This document shows, in pieces, positions 1-8,709 of a stretch of DNA of 64,000 nucleotides. The position numbers and the translations under genes were made by a program. Position 1 is the stretch's first letter. The number at the start of each line of letters is the position of its first letter. The notes beneath the pieces were generated by a model that did not search any database, was not told where the DNA came from, and was given only the letters and a program-made list of their open reading frames with translations. The stretch comes from Caulobacter segnis (lineage in GTDB: Bacteria > Pseudomonadota > Alphaproteobacteria > Caulobacterales > Caulobacteraceae): contig NZ_CP082923.1 of the NCBI RefSeq assembly GCF_019931575.1, forward strand, positions 620,001 to 684,000. The letters are read 5' to 3'.

Positions 1-136
1 CGGTTAAGCTGCGCCCTGTTTTCGCCCCATGCGACCTTCATAGACCGCCGCCATTCACCAAGCCGAAAGGTCAGGTGTGAGACCAGGACCGCCCGCGCGC
101 GGTCCTCGACTGACCGAACGTCGAAGAGGTAGCGGT

Positions 137-979
137 TTGATTTCCAAGACCCTGGCGCTTCCGCCTCAGCACCTGCGCGTCGCCTTTTTCACCATGCTGG
201 GCGTCGCGGCCATGGCCGGGACCCTGAACGGGGCGCTGGCCCTGGGCGAGAGGGTCGCCAGGACCGCGCCCGCCTCGGATCCGACCCCGGTCGTCGCGCC
301 GGTCGAGCCCAAGGCCGAGGCGGTCGAGCCCACGCCGCCGCCCCCCGCCTTCCAGTTCGACGCGCCGCTGCCGGGCCGCGTGGTCAATTCGCCGTTCGGC
401 CTGCGCCAGCTGCCCTGGGAAGAGAATGGCCGCCTGCACGAGGGCGTCGACATCGCCGCGCCCAGCGGCGCGCTGGTCAAGGTCGCCGCCGACGGCGTGG
501 TCAAGGCCACGGGGATCAGCCCGACCTACGGCCGCTACGTCCAGGTGCTGCACAAGGGCGGCCTGACCACCCTCTACGCCCACCTCGCCAAGCCGGCCAA
601 GAACGTCAAGCGCGGGACCTATCTGCATCGCGGCGACACCGTCGCCTTCGTCGGCAATTCGGGTCGCTCGACCGGCTCGCACCTGCATTTCGAGATCCGC
701 AAGGGCGACAAGGCCCTGAACCCCACCTTCTTCCTGGGGCGCAGCTTCGCCGAGGCTTCGGATCTTCCGCTCAAGGCCGCCGGCCGGGTTCCGCGCAAGG
801 TTCATGTGGCCACGGTCTCGAAATGGCCGCCCGGCATGACCGCCAAGGGCGGCGTCAAGGTCGCGCGGCTGAAGAACGGCCGCGTCCGCGCCAGTATTCC
901 GGTCGCCTCTACGCCGGTCGCCACGGTTCCGGCGCCGGCCGCCCAACCGGCGATCGGATCGAACGGCCTGGCGATTTAA
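137..979 (+). CDS. M23 (LytM-type) metallopeptidase, membrane-anchored
   Basis: Probable peptidoglycan endopeptidase or LytM-type regulator acting in the periplasm. A hydrophobic segment near residues 14-34 looks like a signal anchor, followed by a Pro/Ala/Val-rich linker. The C-terminal M23 domain keeps the zinc signature: HEGVD (H101, D105), YAHL (H149) and SHLHFE (H182, H184), so it is likely catalytically active. The start is uncertain: a GTG at 77 gives 20 extra Arg/Pro/Gly-rich residues that look non-coding, while this TTG follows an AGAGG at 125-129. About 280 aa. The specific cell-wall substrate cannot be read from sequence. Confidence 0.85.
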   Translation: MISKTLALPPQHLRVAFFTMLGVAAMAGTLNGALALGERVARTAPASDPTPVVAPVEPKAEAVEPTPPPPAFQFDAPLPGRVVNSPFGLRQLPWEENGRLHEGVDIAAPSGALVKVAADGVVKATGISPTYGRYVQVLHKGGLTTLYAHLAKPAKNVKRGTYLHRGDTVAFVGNSGRSTGSHLHFEIRKGDKALNPTFFLGRSFAEASDLPLKAAGRVPRKVHVATVSKWPPGMTAKGGVKVARLKNGRVRASIPVASTPVATVPAPAAQPAIGSNGLAI

Positions 980-1039
980 AACGCCGTCCTCGGCGCAACG
1001 CGCCTCGACGCGTCACGAAGCCTCACTACATTGAACGCC

Positions 1040-1996
1040 ATGATCCAGTTCCTCGGTCGTGGCGTCGCGGGCCTCACGCTCCTTCTTGTGTCCTATATCG
1101 CCGTCGGCGGGCTGATGAGCGCCGCCGGGGCGCCCAAGCCCCGAGGCCAGATGGTCGAGATCGAGCCGGGGCGAAAGCTGCGGCTGGTCTGCGAGGGGCC
1201 CAGGAGCGACCGGCCGGTGATCTGGCTGGAGGCCGGGGCCTTCGGCTTCGCCGCCGACTGGGGCGGAACCCAGGAGGCCCTGACCGCCGCCGGCTGGCGC
1301 TCGTGCGCCTACGACCGGGCCGGCATGGGCTATTCGCCCAAGGGGCCCAGCCCGCGCGACGGGATCGCCATCGTCACCGACTTCGAGAAGCTGGTCGCCG
1401 CCTCGGGCGAGCCGGGCCCCTACATCCTGGTGGGCCACTCGATGGCCGGCCTGCGCCTGCGCGAATACGCCGGGCGCAATCCGGACAAGGTGGCGGGCAT
1501 CGTCCTGGTCGACGCCGCCACGCCCGAGACCGCCCAGAACCCTCAGATGCAGGGCTTCATCAAGACCTTCGCCAGCGTCTCCAAGTGGGCCGCGCGCGGG
1601 GCTTCGCTCGGGCTCTACAAGCCGCTGGTCCACACCCGCCTGGGCGACAAGATCGACCTGCCGCCGGCCGCCAAGGCCGAGAAGGGCTGGGCCTTCGCCA
1701 ACGGCCGCCACAACCGCACGGCGGCCGAGGAGGTGGGGCTGTGGAAACAGGCCTCGGACCAGGCGGCCGCCCAGCCCCCGTTCGATCCCAAGTGGCCGGT
1801 GGCCGTGGTCACCGCCGGACCAGTGGCCGGCCGCGAGCTGCGCAAGGAGATGCAGGCCGCGCCCGCCCGGCGCTCGGAGCACGGCCTGGTCGACCATGTC
1901 GAGGCCGCCAGCCACACCCTGCTGATCGGCCGGCGCTTCGCCGACCACATCGTCCGGGCGGTGGCCTTCGTCGCCGACGCGTATAAAAAGGGCTGA
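1040..1996 (+). CDS. alpha/beta hydrolase
   Basis: An alpha/beta-hydrolase fold protein with one N-terminal hydrophobic segment (about residues 8-26), so probably membrane-anchored or exported. The nucleophile elbow GHSMAG places the serine at about residue 134. A late histidine in ASHTLLIG is a good candidate for the triad His. The oxyanion region WLEAGAFG and the DRAGMGYS loop resemble prolyl-aminopeptidase or esterase relatives. The substrate is unknown. An in-frame TTG at 1031 could also start the protein, and neither start has a strong Shine-Dalgarno sequence. It ends 27 nt before the ABC ATPase gene, so co-transcription is possible. Confidence 0.8.
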   Translation: MIQFLGRGVAGLTLLLVSYIAVGGLMSAAGAPKPRGQMVEIEPGRKLRLVCEGPRSDRPVIWLEAGAFGFAADWGGTQEALTAAGWRSCAYDRAGMGYSPKGPSPRDGIAIVTDFEKLVAASGEPGPYILVGHSMAGLRLREYAGRNPDKVAGIVLVDAATPETAQNPQMQGFIKTFASVSKWAARGASLGLYKPLVHTRLGDKIDLPPAAKAEKGWAFANGRHNRTAAEEVGLWKQASDQAAAQPPFDPKWPVAVVTAGPVAGRELRKEMQAAPARRSEHGLVDHVEAASHTLLIGRRFADHIVRAVAFVADAYKKG

Positions 1997-2023
1997 GATA
2001 ACGACGATCGGTCGGGAGGGCTC

Positions 2024-2953
2024 ATGGTCAACGCGGTCAGCCTGGAGGGCGTCAGCAAGACCTATGATGACTTCCATGCCGTGCGGGACGTCAGTTTCGA
2101 CGCGCCCGCCGGCCGGATCACCGGCTTCCTGGGCCCCAACGGCGCGGGCAAGACCTCGACCATCCGCATGATCCTGGGCCTGCTGCCGGTCAGCGCCGGG
2201 CGGATCACGGTGCTGGGCGGCGGCGACGCCACGCGGGTGCGCCAGCGGATCGGCTTCCTCCCCGAGGAGCGCGGCCTCTACAAGCGCATGACCCCGGTCG
2301 ACGCCATCGCCTTCTTCGCGGGGCTGAAGGGCGTGCCCGAGGCCGAGGGACGCAGGCGGGCCAAGGCGATGCTGGAGGCCCAGGGCCTGGGTCACGTCCT
2401 GAAGAAGCCGATCAAGGACCTGTCCAAAGGCATGGCCCAGAAGGTCCAGTTGCTGTCGGCCCTGGCCCACGAGCCCGAGCTGGTGGTGCTGGACGAGCCG
2501 TTCTCGGGTCTGGACCCGGTCAACCAGCAGGCCCTGGAGACCATGATCCGCGAGATCGCCGCGCGCGGGGCCACGGTGCTGTTCTCGACCCACGTGATGC
2601 AGCACGCCGAGCGGCTGTGCGACAAGGTCGTGCTGATGGCCAAGGGCCGGAAGGTGTTCGACGGCGACGTCGCCACCGCCCGCTGCGCCGCGCCCCGAGT
2701 TTTGGTGCTGGAGGGCGACCTGTCGGCCGCCGACGTCGCGGCCCTGCCGGGCCTGGGCGTGGTGACCTCCGAGCCCTCGCCCGACGGCGGCTGGCGGCAC
2801 GTGGCCGAGCTGCCGCAAGCCGGTGCGCGGGCCGGCGTGGGGCAGGACGCCCTGAAGGCCGCCTTCGCCCGCGACCTGGCGCTGCGACGGTTCGAGCTGA
2901 AGGAGCCCAGCCTGCACGACGCCTTCATCGTCCTGACGGGAGGCCAGGCATGA
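2024..2953 (+). CDS. ABC transporter ATP-binding protein, NatA-type
   Basis: Cytoplasmic nucleotide-binding subunit of an ABC exporter. It has Walker A GPNGAGKT (residues 37-44), signature LSKGM (133-137), Walker B ending in D157-E158, and an H-loop STH ending at 190. A C-terminal extension of about 80 residues resembles the DUF4162 region of NatA-like ATPases. The ATG follows a GGGAGGG ribosome site. Its stop overlaps the start of the permease gene (ATGA), so the two are translationally coupled and almost certainly form one transporter. Sodium export (NatAB) is the best family analogy, but the substrate is not shown by the sequence. Confidence 0.9.
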   Translation: MVNAVSLEGVSKTYDDFHAVRDVSFDAPAGRITGFLGPNGAGKTSTIRMILGLLPVSAGRITVLGGGDATRVRQRIGFLPEERGLYKRMTPVDAIAFFAGLKGVPEAEGRRRAKAMLEAQGLGHVLKKPIKDLSKGMAQKVQLLSALAHEPELVVLDEPFSGLDPVNQQALETMIREIAARGATVLFSTHVMQHAERLCDKVVLMAKGRKVFDGDVATARCAAPRVLVLEGDLSAADVAALPGLGVVTSEPSPDGGWRHVAELPQAGARAGVGQDALKAAFARDLALRRFELKEPSLHDAFIVLTGGQA

Positions 2954-4380
2954 GCCGTCTCTTGAAGATCGCCCGCCGGGAATACCTGGCCTATGTCCGC
3001 ACGGTGGGCTTCTGGCTGTCGATCGTCGCCCTGCCGGTGGTGATCGGGGTCAGCTTTCTGGCTCCGGTGATGATGATGAAGTCGGCCCATCCCGAGCGGC
3101 TGGCCATCGTCGACCTGACCGGCCAGGCCTTTGGTCCGGCCGTCGCCAAGGCCCTGGTCGAGGAGCAGAACCGGGCCAATGCCCGCGCCCTGCGCGCCGC
3201 CGCCCTGTCCGCCGCCGGGCCCCAGGCCCAGGAGGCGGTCCGCAAGGCCCAGGAACGGGCCGGGGACGCCGCCGGCCGCGAGGCCCTGGCCCGCTACAAC
3301 CCCAACGCCGCCGCCCGCTTCAAGCCGCCCTCGGCCAAGGCCATCGTCCTGCCCGCGCCGTCCGAGGCGCTGGCCGCCGCCACGCCGCGCGAGGCCGGCC
3401 TGATCGCCCGGCGCGAGGTCGCCGAGAAGCGGCTGGATTCGGTGCTGGTCCTCAGCGGCCGCGACGAGGCGATCACCCTGGACCTCTGGAGCCGCAACCT
3501 GGCCGCCCCGGTGCTGGAGAACGACTTGAAGACCACGGTGGGCGAGATCATGCGCGAGCGGGCCCTGGCTCGCGCCGGCGTCTCGGCCGCGACCCTGAAG
3601 GCGGCCGACGACCTCAAGCCCGCCTTCAACAGCCTGTCGCCCAAGGCCGCCTCGGGCGAGAAGGTCAGCTTGCGCGACCGCCTGCCGGCCATCGTCGGCT
3701 TCGCGGCCGGCATGCTGCTGTGGTCGATGGTCCTGACCGGGGCCAGCATCCTGCTGAACAGCGTGATCGAGGAGAAGTCGAGCAAGATCCTCGAGGTGCT
3801 GCTGTCCTCGGCCTCGGTTCCGGAGATCCTGGGCGGCAAGGTCCTGGGCGTCGCCGGCCTGACCCTGACGGTGCTGAGCATCTGGGCCCTGGGCGGCTGG
3901 GTCGCCCTGATCAACGTCGCGCCGGGCCTGGCCGGCGACATCCTGGCCGTGCTGCTGGGCAAGGGCCTGGTGTTCTATTTCGGCGCCTATCTGGTCGGCG
4001 GCTACCTGATGTACGCGGCGCTGTTCGCCGGGATCGGGGCCTTCTGCGAGAGCCAGCGCGACGCCCAGACCCTGCTGGGGCCGATCATGATGGTGATGAC
4101 GATCCCGGTGGTCTTCATGAGCCAGGCGATCCGCACGCCCGACGCGCCGATCCTGGCCGCGCTGTCGTGGATCCCGCCGTTCACGCCGTTCCTGATGCCG
4201 GTGCGCATCGCCGGCGACCCGCCGCTGGTCCAGGTGGTGGGCACGACCCTGCTGATGATCGTGACCATGATCGCGATCGTGACCTTCTCGACGCGGGCCT
4301 TCCACGTGGGGGCGCTGTCGACGGGGAAGGTGGACCTTCGCACTCTCATTGGGAGGATCACGCGGAAACAGGTCGGCTGA
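2950..4380 (+). CDS. ABC transporter permease, NatB/ABC-2 type
   Basis: Inner-membrane partner of the upstream ATPase, 476 aa. One transmembrane helix lies near the N-terminus (about residues 16-40), then a large extracytoplasmic domain of roughly 200 Ala/Arg-rich residues, then five or so C-terminal helices. This is the layout of NatB/YhaP-type ABC-2 permeases. The motif EEKSSKILEVLLSS just after the first helix of the C-terminal block is typical of that family. I chose the ATG that overlaps the upstream TGA; longer in-frame readings run into the ATPase gene. Confidence 0.9.
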   Translation: MSRLLKIARREYLAYVRTVGFWLSIVALPVVIGVSFLAPVMMMKSAHPERLAIVDLTGQAFGPAVAKALVEEQNRANARALRAAALSAAGPQAQEAVRKAQERAGDAAGREALARYNPNAAARFKPPSAKAIVLPAPSEALAAATPREAGLIARREVAEKRLDSVLVLSGRDEAITLDLWSRNLAAPVLENDLKTTVGEIMRERALARAGVSAATLKAADDLKPAFNSLSPKAASGEKVSLRDRLPAIVGFAAGMLLWSMVLTGASILLNSVIEEKSSKILEVLLSSASVPEILGGKVLGVAGLTLTVLSIWALGGWVALINVAPGLAGDILAVLLGKGLVFYFGAYLVGGYLMYAALFAGIGAFCESQRDAQTLLGPIMMVMTIPVVFMSQAIRTPDAPILAALSWIPPFTPFLMPVRIAGDPPLVQVVGTTLLMIVTMIAIVTFSTRAFHVGALSTGKVDLRTLIGRITRKQVG

Positions 4381-4393
4381 CCTAATCCTGCCT

Positions 4394-4414
4394 TCCTAGG
4401 CCTTGCGCCTAGGA
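4394..4414. terminator. hairpin after ABC operon
   Basis: A perfect 8-bp inverted repeat (TCCTAGGC, 5-nt loop, GCCTAGGA) starts 13 nt after the permease stop. No T-tract follows, so it may be a weak terminator or a processing or stabilising hairpin. The rest of the gap up to 4584 shows no gene I can support. Confidence 0.4.
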
Positions 4415-4584
4415 CCCAGGGGGCGGCTTGGCTGCAAGACAGAGGGCAGAGCGCCGCCGGTGTGGGCGCGCATCCTGCGCTTCAATGGGAGCGGACGCAT
4501 GGGTCCTGGGCACAAGGCCCAGGAAGGCCGGTATTCTAAGTCCAGACCCGAGGGCAGAATCGGGCCCAAACCCCAGACATGACA

Positions 4585-4612
4585 AAGGCCGCGCGGATCG
4601 CCGCGCGGCCTT
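4585..4612 (-). terminator. rpsU terminator
   Basis: A perfect 12-bp stem (AAGGCCGCGCGG with its complement) around the loop ATCG, followed on the minus strand by TTTG. It lies 34 nt downstream of the rpsU stop and matches an intrinsic terminator for that gene. Confidence 0.8.
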
Positions 4613-4645
4613 CGAAAATCTTCAGCGATGTGAAGAGGCCTGGTT

Positions 4646-4879
4646 CTACCGGGCCGGCTTCTTCGGCATCGGCAGCAGGCCTTCGCGCTGAGCGCGCTTG
4701 CGGGCCAGCTTGCGAGCGCGACGGACCGCTTCGGCCTTTTGACGGGCGCGCTTTTCCGACGGCTTTTCATAGTGCACGTGCCGCTTCATTTCGCGGAACG
4801 AGCCTTCGCGTTGCATCTTCTTCTTCAGGGCCTTCAGCGCCTGATCGACGTTGTTGTCGCGGACGAAAATCTGGACCAG
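4646..4879 (-). CDS. rpsU: 30S ribosomal protein S21 (bS21)
   Basis: Small-subunit protein of 77 aa, very basic toward the C-terminus. It shows the bS21 core [18 protein letters not shown] and the [17 protein letters not shown] region. Alignment to the family puts the initiator directly before VQIF, and the codon there is CTG (4879-4877). It sits 6 nt after a GGAGAG Shine-Dalgarno sequence. No ATG, GTG or TTG lies near the expected N-terminus in this frame; the reading frame extends far upstream without family resemblance. The gene is divergent from the COQ9 gene. Confidence 0.93.
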   Translation of the reverse strand: MVQIFVRDNNVDQALKALKKKMQREGSFREMKRHVHYEKPSEKRARQKAEAVRRARKLARKRAQREGLLPMPKKPAR

Positions 4880-5060
4880 GGGTATCTCTCCATTCGACAG
4901 CCCGACCAATTTCCCAAGTCCCTCTTGAGGGGCCGGGCGGGCGAACAAAACCGGGTAACCTGGAAGGGGTGCTCCCAGGCGATGAGGCGGGGCTGATAGC
5001 AGAGCGAAGGCGCTCTGTCCATGCGCGACGCGGCCTAAACGCCGGTGTAGACTCGGATTT

Positions 5061-5750
5061 ATGAGCCAAACCGCCCGTACCTTCAACGAGACCTCCGCTC
5101 AAGCTTCCGGCCAGCGGGAGGGAACCTGGGCCGACGACGCCGAACAGCGCGTCCTGGACGAGGCCGTGCGCCTGGCGCCCAAGGCCGGCTGGAACGCGGG
5201 CCTGGTCTCGCGCGCCCTGGCCGCGGCGGGCCTCACCGAAGCCGAGGGTCAATTGTTGCTGCCCGAAGGGGCCCGCGACCTGGCCGCGCTGCTGTCGCGA
5301 CGCCATGACGCGGTCGCGCTGGAACGCCTGAAGGCCTTCGACGTCGCCGCCCTGAAGATTCGCCAGCGAATCCGCGAGGGGGTGATCGCCCGCCTCGACG
5401 CGGCCCAGCAGCACGCCGACGTCCTGCGCCCGCTGGCGGCGTTCCTGGCCTTTCCGACCAACCTGGCCCTGGCCCTGCGGCTGACCTGGGAATCGGCGGA
5501 CGTCCTGTGGCGCTGGGCGGGTGACACGGCGACCGACGAGAACCACTATTCGAAGCGGGCGATCCTGTCGGGGGTCCTGGTCTCGACCCTGGCCGTCGAC
5601 CTGGCCTCGGGCCGCGCCTCGGCGCTGTCGCACCTGGACGCGCGCATCGACAACGTCATGGCCTTCGAGAAGTGGAAGGCGGGCCTCAAGCCCATGGACC
5701 TGGCGGGCGAGGTGGTCTCGGCGTTGGCCAAGATGCGCTACGGGAAGTAG
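5061..5750 (+). CDS. COQ9 family protein
   Basis: Homologue of the ubiquinone-biosynthesis accessory protein COQ9, a TetR-fold lipid-binding protein that in mitochondria presents quinone intermediates to COQ7. The recognisable C-terminal region [20 protein letters not shown] and the following [14 protein letters not shown] helix match the family. The N-terminal half ([27 protein letters not shown]) is the degenerate helix-turn-helix-like part. 229 aa, a normal length. It is divergent from rpsU. Its biochemical partner here is not visible in the window, although ubiX lies 3 kb away. Confidence 0.85.
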   Translation: MSQTARTFNETSAQASGQREGTWADDAEQRVLDEAVRLAPKAGWNAGLVSRALAAAGLTEAEGQLLLPEGARDLAALLSRRHDAVALERLKAFDVAALKIRQRIREGVIARLDAAQQHADVLRPLAAFLAFPTNLALALRLTWESADVLWRWAGDTATDENHYSKRAILSGVLVSTLAVDLASGRASALSHLDARIDNVMAFEKWKAGLKPMDLAGEVVSALAKMRYGK

Positions 5751-5761
5751 GGCGGTTCTGG

Positions 5762-5779
5762 TCCCCCGCTCGCGGGGGA
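5762..5779. terminator. hairpin between COQ9 gene and rcdA
   Basis: TCCCCCG-CTCG-CGGGGGA, a perfect hairpin in the 39-nt gap between two convergent genes. It lacks a T-tract, but its position suggests a bidirectional terminator. Confidence 0.5.
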
Positions 5780-5789
5780 GGGGAACGAC

Positions 5790-6299
5790 TCAGCCCCCGA
5801 ACGCGGCCGTCAGGCGGTCGAAGTGGGCCTGCACGGGACGCGGGGCCTCTTCGTTCGGCGATTCCACGTACATGCGGCGGTCCAGATGGCGAACGCGCTC
5901 GTACAGGCGCTCGCTGCGCGTCAGCAGATTGGTCAGGCCGAAGGGCAGTTCCTCGATGGCGGCCGGCTCGCCCGCGGCTTCCTCGCCCAGGCGATACGAT
6001 TCGGCGCAGGCGGCTTCCGGCGGCATCTCGCCTTCGCGGACCGCGCGTTGGACCAGCAGCCACGAGGCCACCTGCATCAGGCGGGTGGTCAGGCGCATGC
6101 TCTCGGTGGCGTAGCCCAGGGCGGCGTTACGGGAGAGGATCTTGCTGTCGTGGCGGCCGGCCCCGTCGAGATAGGCGGCGGTCTCCTCGACCAGCTGCAT
6201 GCCTTCCTCGAACGTGCGATCGAAGAGTTCCGATCGCGCGAAGTCCTGGATCACTCCGGCGCGCCAAGGCGTGTCCGCGAACGCGTTCACTTCGGTCAT
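5790..6299 (-). CDS. rcdA: RcdA, regulator of CtrA degradation (DUF1465)
   Basis: 169-aa all-helical protein closely resembling Caulobacter RcdA. It is an adaptor that links the primed ClpXP-CpdR protease to substrates and, with PopA, to the cell-cycle master regulator CtrA. Diagnostic stretches are FADTPWRAGVIQDFARSELF near the N-terminus, the central SMRLTTRLMQVASWLLVQRA helix and the C-terminal LDRRMYVE. The ATG at 6299 gives the usual N-terminus MTEVNAF; an upstream in-frame start adds 20 residues with no family match. The 196-nt gap up to the DUF1192 gene must hold its promoter if it is transcribed separately. Confidence 0.92.
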   Translation of the reverse strand: MTEVNAFADTPWRAGVIQDFARSELFDRTFEEGMQLVEETAAYLDGAGRHDSKILSRNAALGYATESMRLTTRLMQVASWLLVQRAVREGEMPPEAACAESYRLGEEAAGEPAAIEELPFGLTNLLTRSERLYERVRHLDRRMYVESPNEEAPRPVQAHFDRLTAAFGG

Positions 6300-6495
6300 A
6301 GCTACCCAATGCCCCTTCGAAAGGCCGCGAGGACGTCCCGCTTGGCGACACAGCTGCAATGCCCGTGCCAGAACAAACCGTCCCGTTTCGCGACCCGCCC
6401 CCTTTCGAATCGACCGTACGTACTGAAAACGCGGCGTCCGAAAGCGGGTGAGCGCTTAAGACGCCAGTAACCTCACCGAAACCTTAAAAGAACCC

Positions 6496-6702
6496 TTAGT
6501 CGAGGCGACCAAACAGCGCATTGGCCGCGTCCCGGCCGGCCTTCTTCTTGGTCAGCTGGGCCTTGGTGCGTTCGATTTCGGCCTGCAGGGCGGCGATCCG
6601 CTCTTCCAGTTCCGCGACGCCATAGGCTTCCAGATCTTCGTGGGTCGTCTCGTTCAAGGCGCGTCCGCTGAAGGCGCGGGGTTCCGCAGGCTCTTCGAAC
6701 AT
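6496..6702 (-). CDS. DUF1192 small coiled-coil protein
   Basis: 68-aa acidic-then-basic protein of the DUF1192 family. Residues 30-55 (ELEERIAALQAEIERTKAQL) form a clear short coiled coil, and the end NALFGRLD is typical. Function is unknown. It lies upstream of rcdA on the same strand, so it could share a transcript with it despite the gap. Confidence 0.8.
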   Translation of the reverse strand: MFEEPAEPRAFSGRALNETTHEDLEAYGVAELEERIAALQAEIERTKAQLTKKKAGRDAANALFGRLD

Positions 6703-6779
6703 CGGCTTTTTCTCCCTTTTCCGTCGGATATCTGACGCCTACCTAGGCTTCAAGGCAAGCTTGACGAGGATCCGGACCC

Positions 6780-7766
6780 ATGACCGAGACGATGACGGCG
6801 ATCGCGATCGAAGACGGAAAAGGCCCGGCCGAGGCCCTGAAGGCGGTCCAGCTCGAGCGTCCCACGCCGGGACCGGGACAGATCCTGATCAAGGTCGCCG
6901 CCGCCGGGGTGAACCGTCCGGATCTGTTGCAGCGCCTGGGGTTCTACCCGCCGCCGCCCGGCGCGCCGACCACCCTGGGCCTGGAGGTCGCGGGTGAGGT
7001 CGTCGCCCTTGGGGAGAGCGCCGCGGGCCGCTGGAAGGCCGGCGACAAGGTCTGCGCCCTGCTGGGCGGCGGGGGCTATGCCGAATACGCCGTGGTCGAC
7101 GCCCGCCACGCCCTGCCGATCCCGGGCGGCCTCGACCTGGTCCACGCCGCGGCCCTGCCCGAGACCGTCTTCACCGTCTTCGCCAACGTGTTCGAGCATG
7201 GCGCGCTCAAGGCCGGCGAGACCCTGCTGGTTCATGGTGGGACGTCCGGAATTGGGACGACCGCGATCGCCATGGCCAAGGCGGCGGGCGCCAGGGTGAT
7301 CGCCACGGGACGCGGTCCCGACAAGAAGGCCAAGGCGCTGGCGCTGGGCGCCGACATCGCCATCGACGCCAAGGCCGAGGACTTCGCCGAGGTGGTCAAG
7401 GCCGCCGGCGGGGCCGACGTGGTGCTCGACATGGTGGGGGCCAGCTATTTCGAGAAGAACCTCGACGCCCTCAAGACCGGCGGCCGCATCGTCTACATCG
7501 CCAGCCTGGGCGGCGCGGTGCTGGAGGTCCCGGTGATGAAGATCATGCAGAAGCGCGCCGTCATCACCGGCTCGACCCTGCGTCCCCGCTCGGCCGACGA
7601 GAAGGCCCGCCTGGCCGCCGAGGTCGAGCGCGTGGCCTGGCCCTGGGTGGCGACCGGCCAGCTGAAGCCGATCGTCGACGCGACCTTCCCCCTGGCCGAC
7701 GCCGCCAAGGCCCACGCGCACCTCGAGGCCGGAGAGCATGTGGGCAAGGTGGTGCTGGTGGTGTGA
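6780..7766 (+). CDS. NAD(P)H quinone oxidoreductase, zinc-independent MDR family
   Basis: 328-aa medium-chain dehydrogenase/reductase of the quinone oxidoreductase (QOR/PIG3) class. The N-terminal GroES-like half carries AAAGVNRPDLLQRLGFYPPP, and the Rossmann part contains HGGTSGIGTTAIAMAKAAG for NAD(P)H binding. The structural-zinc cysteine cluster of alcohol dehydrogenases is absent, as expected for QORs. Probably a cytoplasmic two-electron reductase of quinones or enals. The first ATG is used; a second Met follows three codons later. Confidence 0.87.
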   Translation: MTETMTAIAIEDGKGPAEALKAVQLERPTPGPGQILIKVAAAGVNRPDLLQRLGFYPPPPGAPTTLGLEVAGEVVALGESAAGRWKAGDKVCALLGGGGYAEYAVVDARHALPIPGGLDLVHAAALPETVFTVFANVFEHGALKAGETLLVHGGTSGIGTTAIAMAKAAGARVIATGRGPDKKAKALALGADIAIDAKAEDFAEVVKAAGGADVVLDMVGASYFEKNLDALKTGGRIVYIASLGGAVLEVPVMKIMQKRAVITGSTLRPRSADEKARLAAEVERVAWPWVATGQLKPIVDATFPLADAAKAHAHLEAGEHVGKVVLVV

Positions 7767-7874
7767 GGGAGACAAGAATAGAGACCGGCGACTCAAGACT
7801 CTGACACTGCTCTCCGTTGCTTGATCCCCGTTCCCTTTTCATGAGAACCGGATTATAGCGTTGACCAACATCCC

Positions 7875-7894
7875 GCCCGGCCGAAAGGCCGGGC
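7875..7894 (+). promoter_or_regulatory. GNRA-capped hairpin in trcR leader
   Basis: GCCCGGCC-GAAA-GGCCGGGC, a perfect 8-bp stem closed by a GAAA tetraloop, 22 nt before the trcR start codon and just upstream of its ribosome site (TGGAGGA). No T-tract follows, so it is more likely a 5'-UTR structure affecting stability or translation than a terminator. Confidence 0.5.
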
Positions 7895-7916
7895 GCCGTC
7901 ATTTCTGGAGGACCGC

Positions 7917-8627
7917 ATGTCCGACATCCTGATGCCCAAGGCGACCGCCGTCTGGTTGGTGGACAACACCTCGCTGAGCTTCGAGCAGATCGCCGACTTC
8001 TGTGGTCTGCACCCGCTGGAAGTGCGCGGCATCGCCGACGGCGAAGTGGCGCGCGACATCCGCGGCGCCGACCCGATCGGCAATGGCCAGCTGACCCGCG
8101 AGGAGCTGGACCGCGCCCAGGCCAATCCCGACTACCGCATGAAGGCCCAGGTCAGCCGTCACGCCGAACTGCTGAAGCCGCAGAAGAAGGCTCCGCGCTA
8201 CACCCCCGTGTCGCGCCGCCAGGACCGTCCGGACGCCATCGCCTGGTTCCTGCGTCACCACCCCGAGGTGACCGACGCCCAGATCTCGAAGATCCTGGGC
8301 ACCACCAAGGCCACGATCGAGCAGGTCCGCGCCCGCACGCACTGGAACGCCGCCAACATCAAGCCGATCGATCCGGTGACCCTGGGCCTGGTCGGCCAGC
8401 TGGAGCTGGACGCCCTGGTCAAGAAGGCCGCCGAGAAGAAGGCCAAGGACGACCTGAAGAAGGGCATCGTTCCGGAAGATCCGACCCTGCGCCCTGCTTC
8501 GGAAGCCGGTCAGTTCGAGCCGGAAGTCGAGGAAGAAGAAGATTTCCGCGCCCCGCGCGGCGACATCAAGGCCGAGGACGTGTTCGGCAAGTCGTCTGGC
8601 TATGTCGACGAGGAAGACGAGGACTAG
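7917..8627 (+). CDS. trcR: TrcR/DUF1013 cell-cycle transcriptional regulator
   Basis: 236-aa protein of the DUF1013 family, which is confined to Alphaproteobacteria and currently named TrcR. Two helix-turn-helix-like units can be seen: LSFEQIADFCGLHPLEVRGI (about residues 20-40) and VTDAQISKILGTTKATIEQV (about 118-137). These are followed by a Lys-rich stretch and a strongly acidic tail (EVEEEEDF, DEEDED). It probably associates with RNA polymerase or DNA. The gene is monocistronic, between a leader hairpin and a strong terminator. The family assignment is firm; the regulatory role is inherited from the family name. Confidence 0.85.
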   Translation: MSDILMPKATAVWLVDNTSLSFEQIADFCGLHPLEVRGIADGEVARDIRGADPIGNGQLTREELDRAQANPDYRMKAQVSRHAELLKPQKKAPRYTPVSRRQDRPDAIAWFLRHHPEVTDAQISKILGTTKATIEQVRARTHWNAANIKPIDPVTLGLVGQLELDALVKKAAEKKAKDDLKKGIVPEDPTLRPASEAGQFEPEVEEEEDFRAPRGDIKAEDVFGKSSGYVDEEDED

Positions 8628-8654
8628 TCCTCGGCTCCAGCGCCTGAAAAAGCA

Positions 8655-8693
8655 GAGGCCCCGCTCCTTGCCGGAACGGGGCCTCTCGTTTTT
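8655..8693 (+). terminator. trcR terminator
   Basis: A 9-bp stem GAGGCCCCG/CGGGGCCTC followed by TCGTTTTT, 28 nt past the trcR stop. Classic intrinsic terminator. Confidence 0.88.
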
Positions 8694-8709
8694 CGGCTGC
8701 TAATAGCAG

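Noticed and set aside
1013..2917. Long minus-strand reading frame opposite the hydrolase and ABC ATPase genes
   Set aside because: It is Gln/Arg/Gly/His-rich without any family motif, lies opposite two clear genes and reflects the lack of stop codons in very GC-rich DNA.
6420..6500. CtrA-type TTAA-N7-TTAA site near rcdA
   Set aside because: TTAA-like half sites exist but spacing is 8 and the second half is TTAG, so the match is too weak to call.
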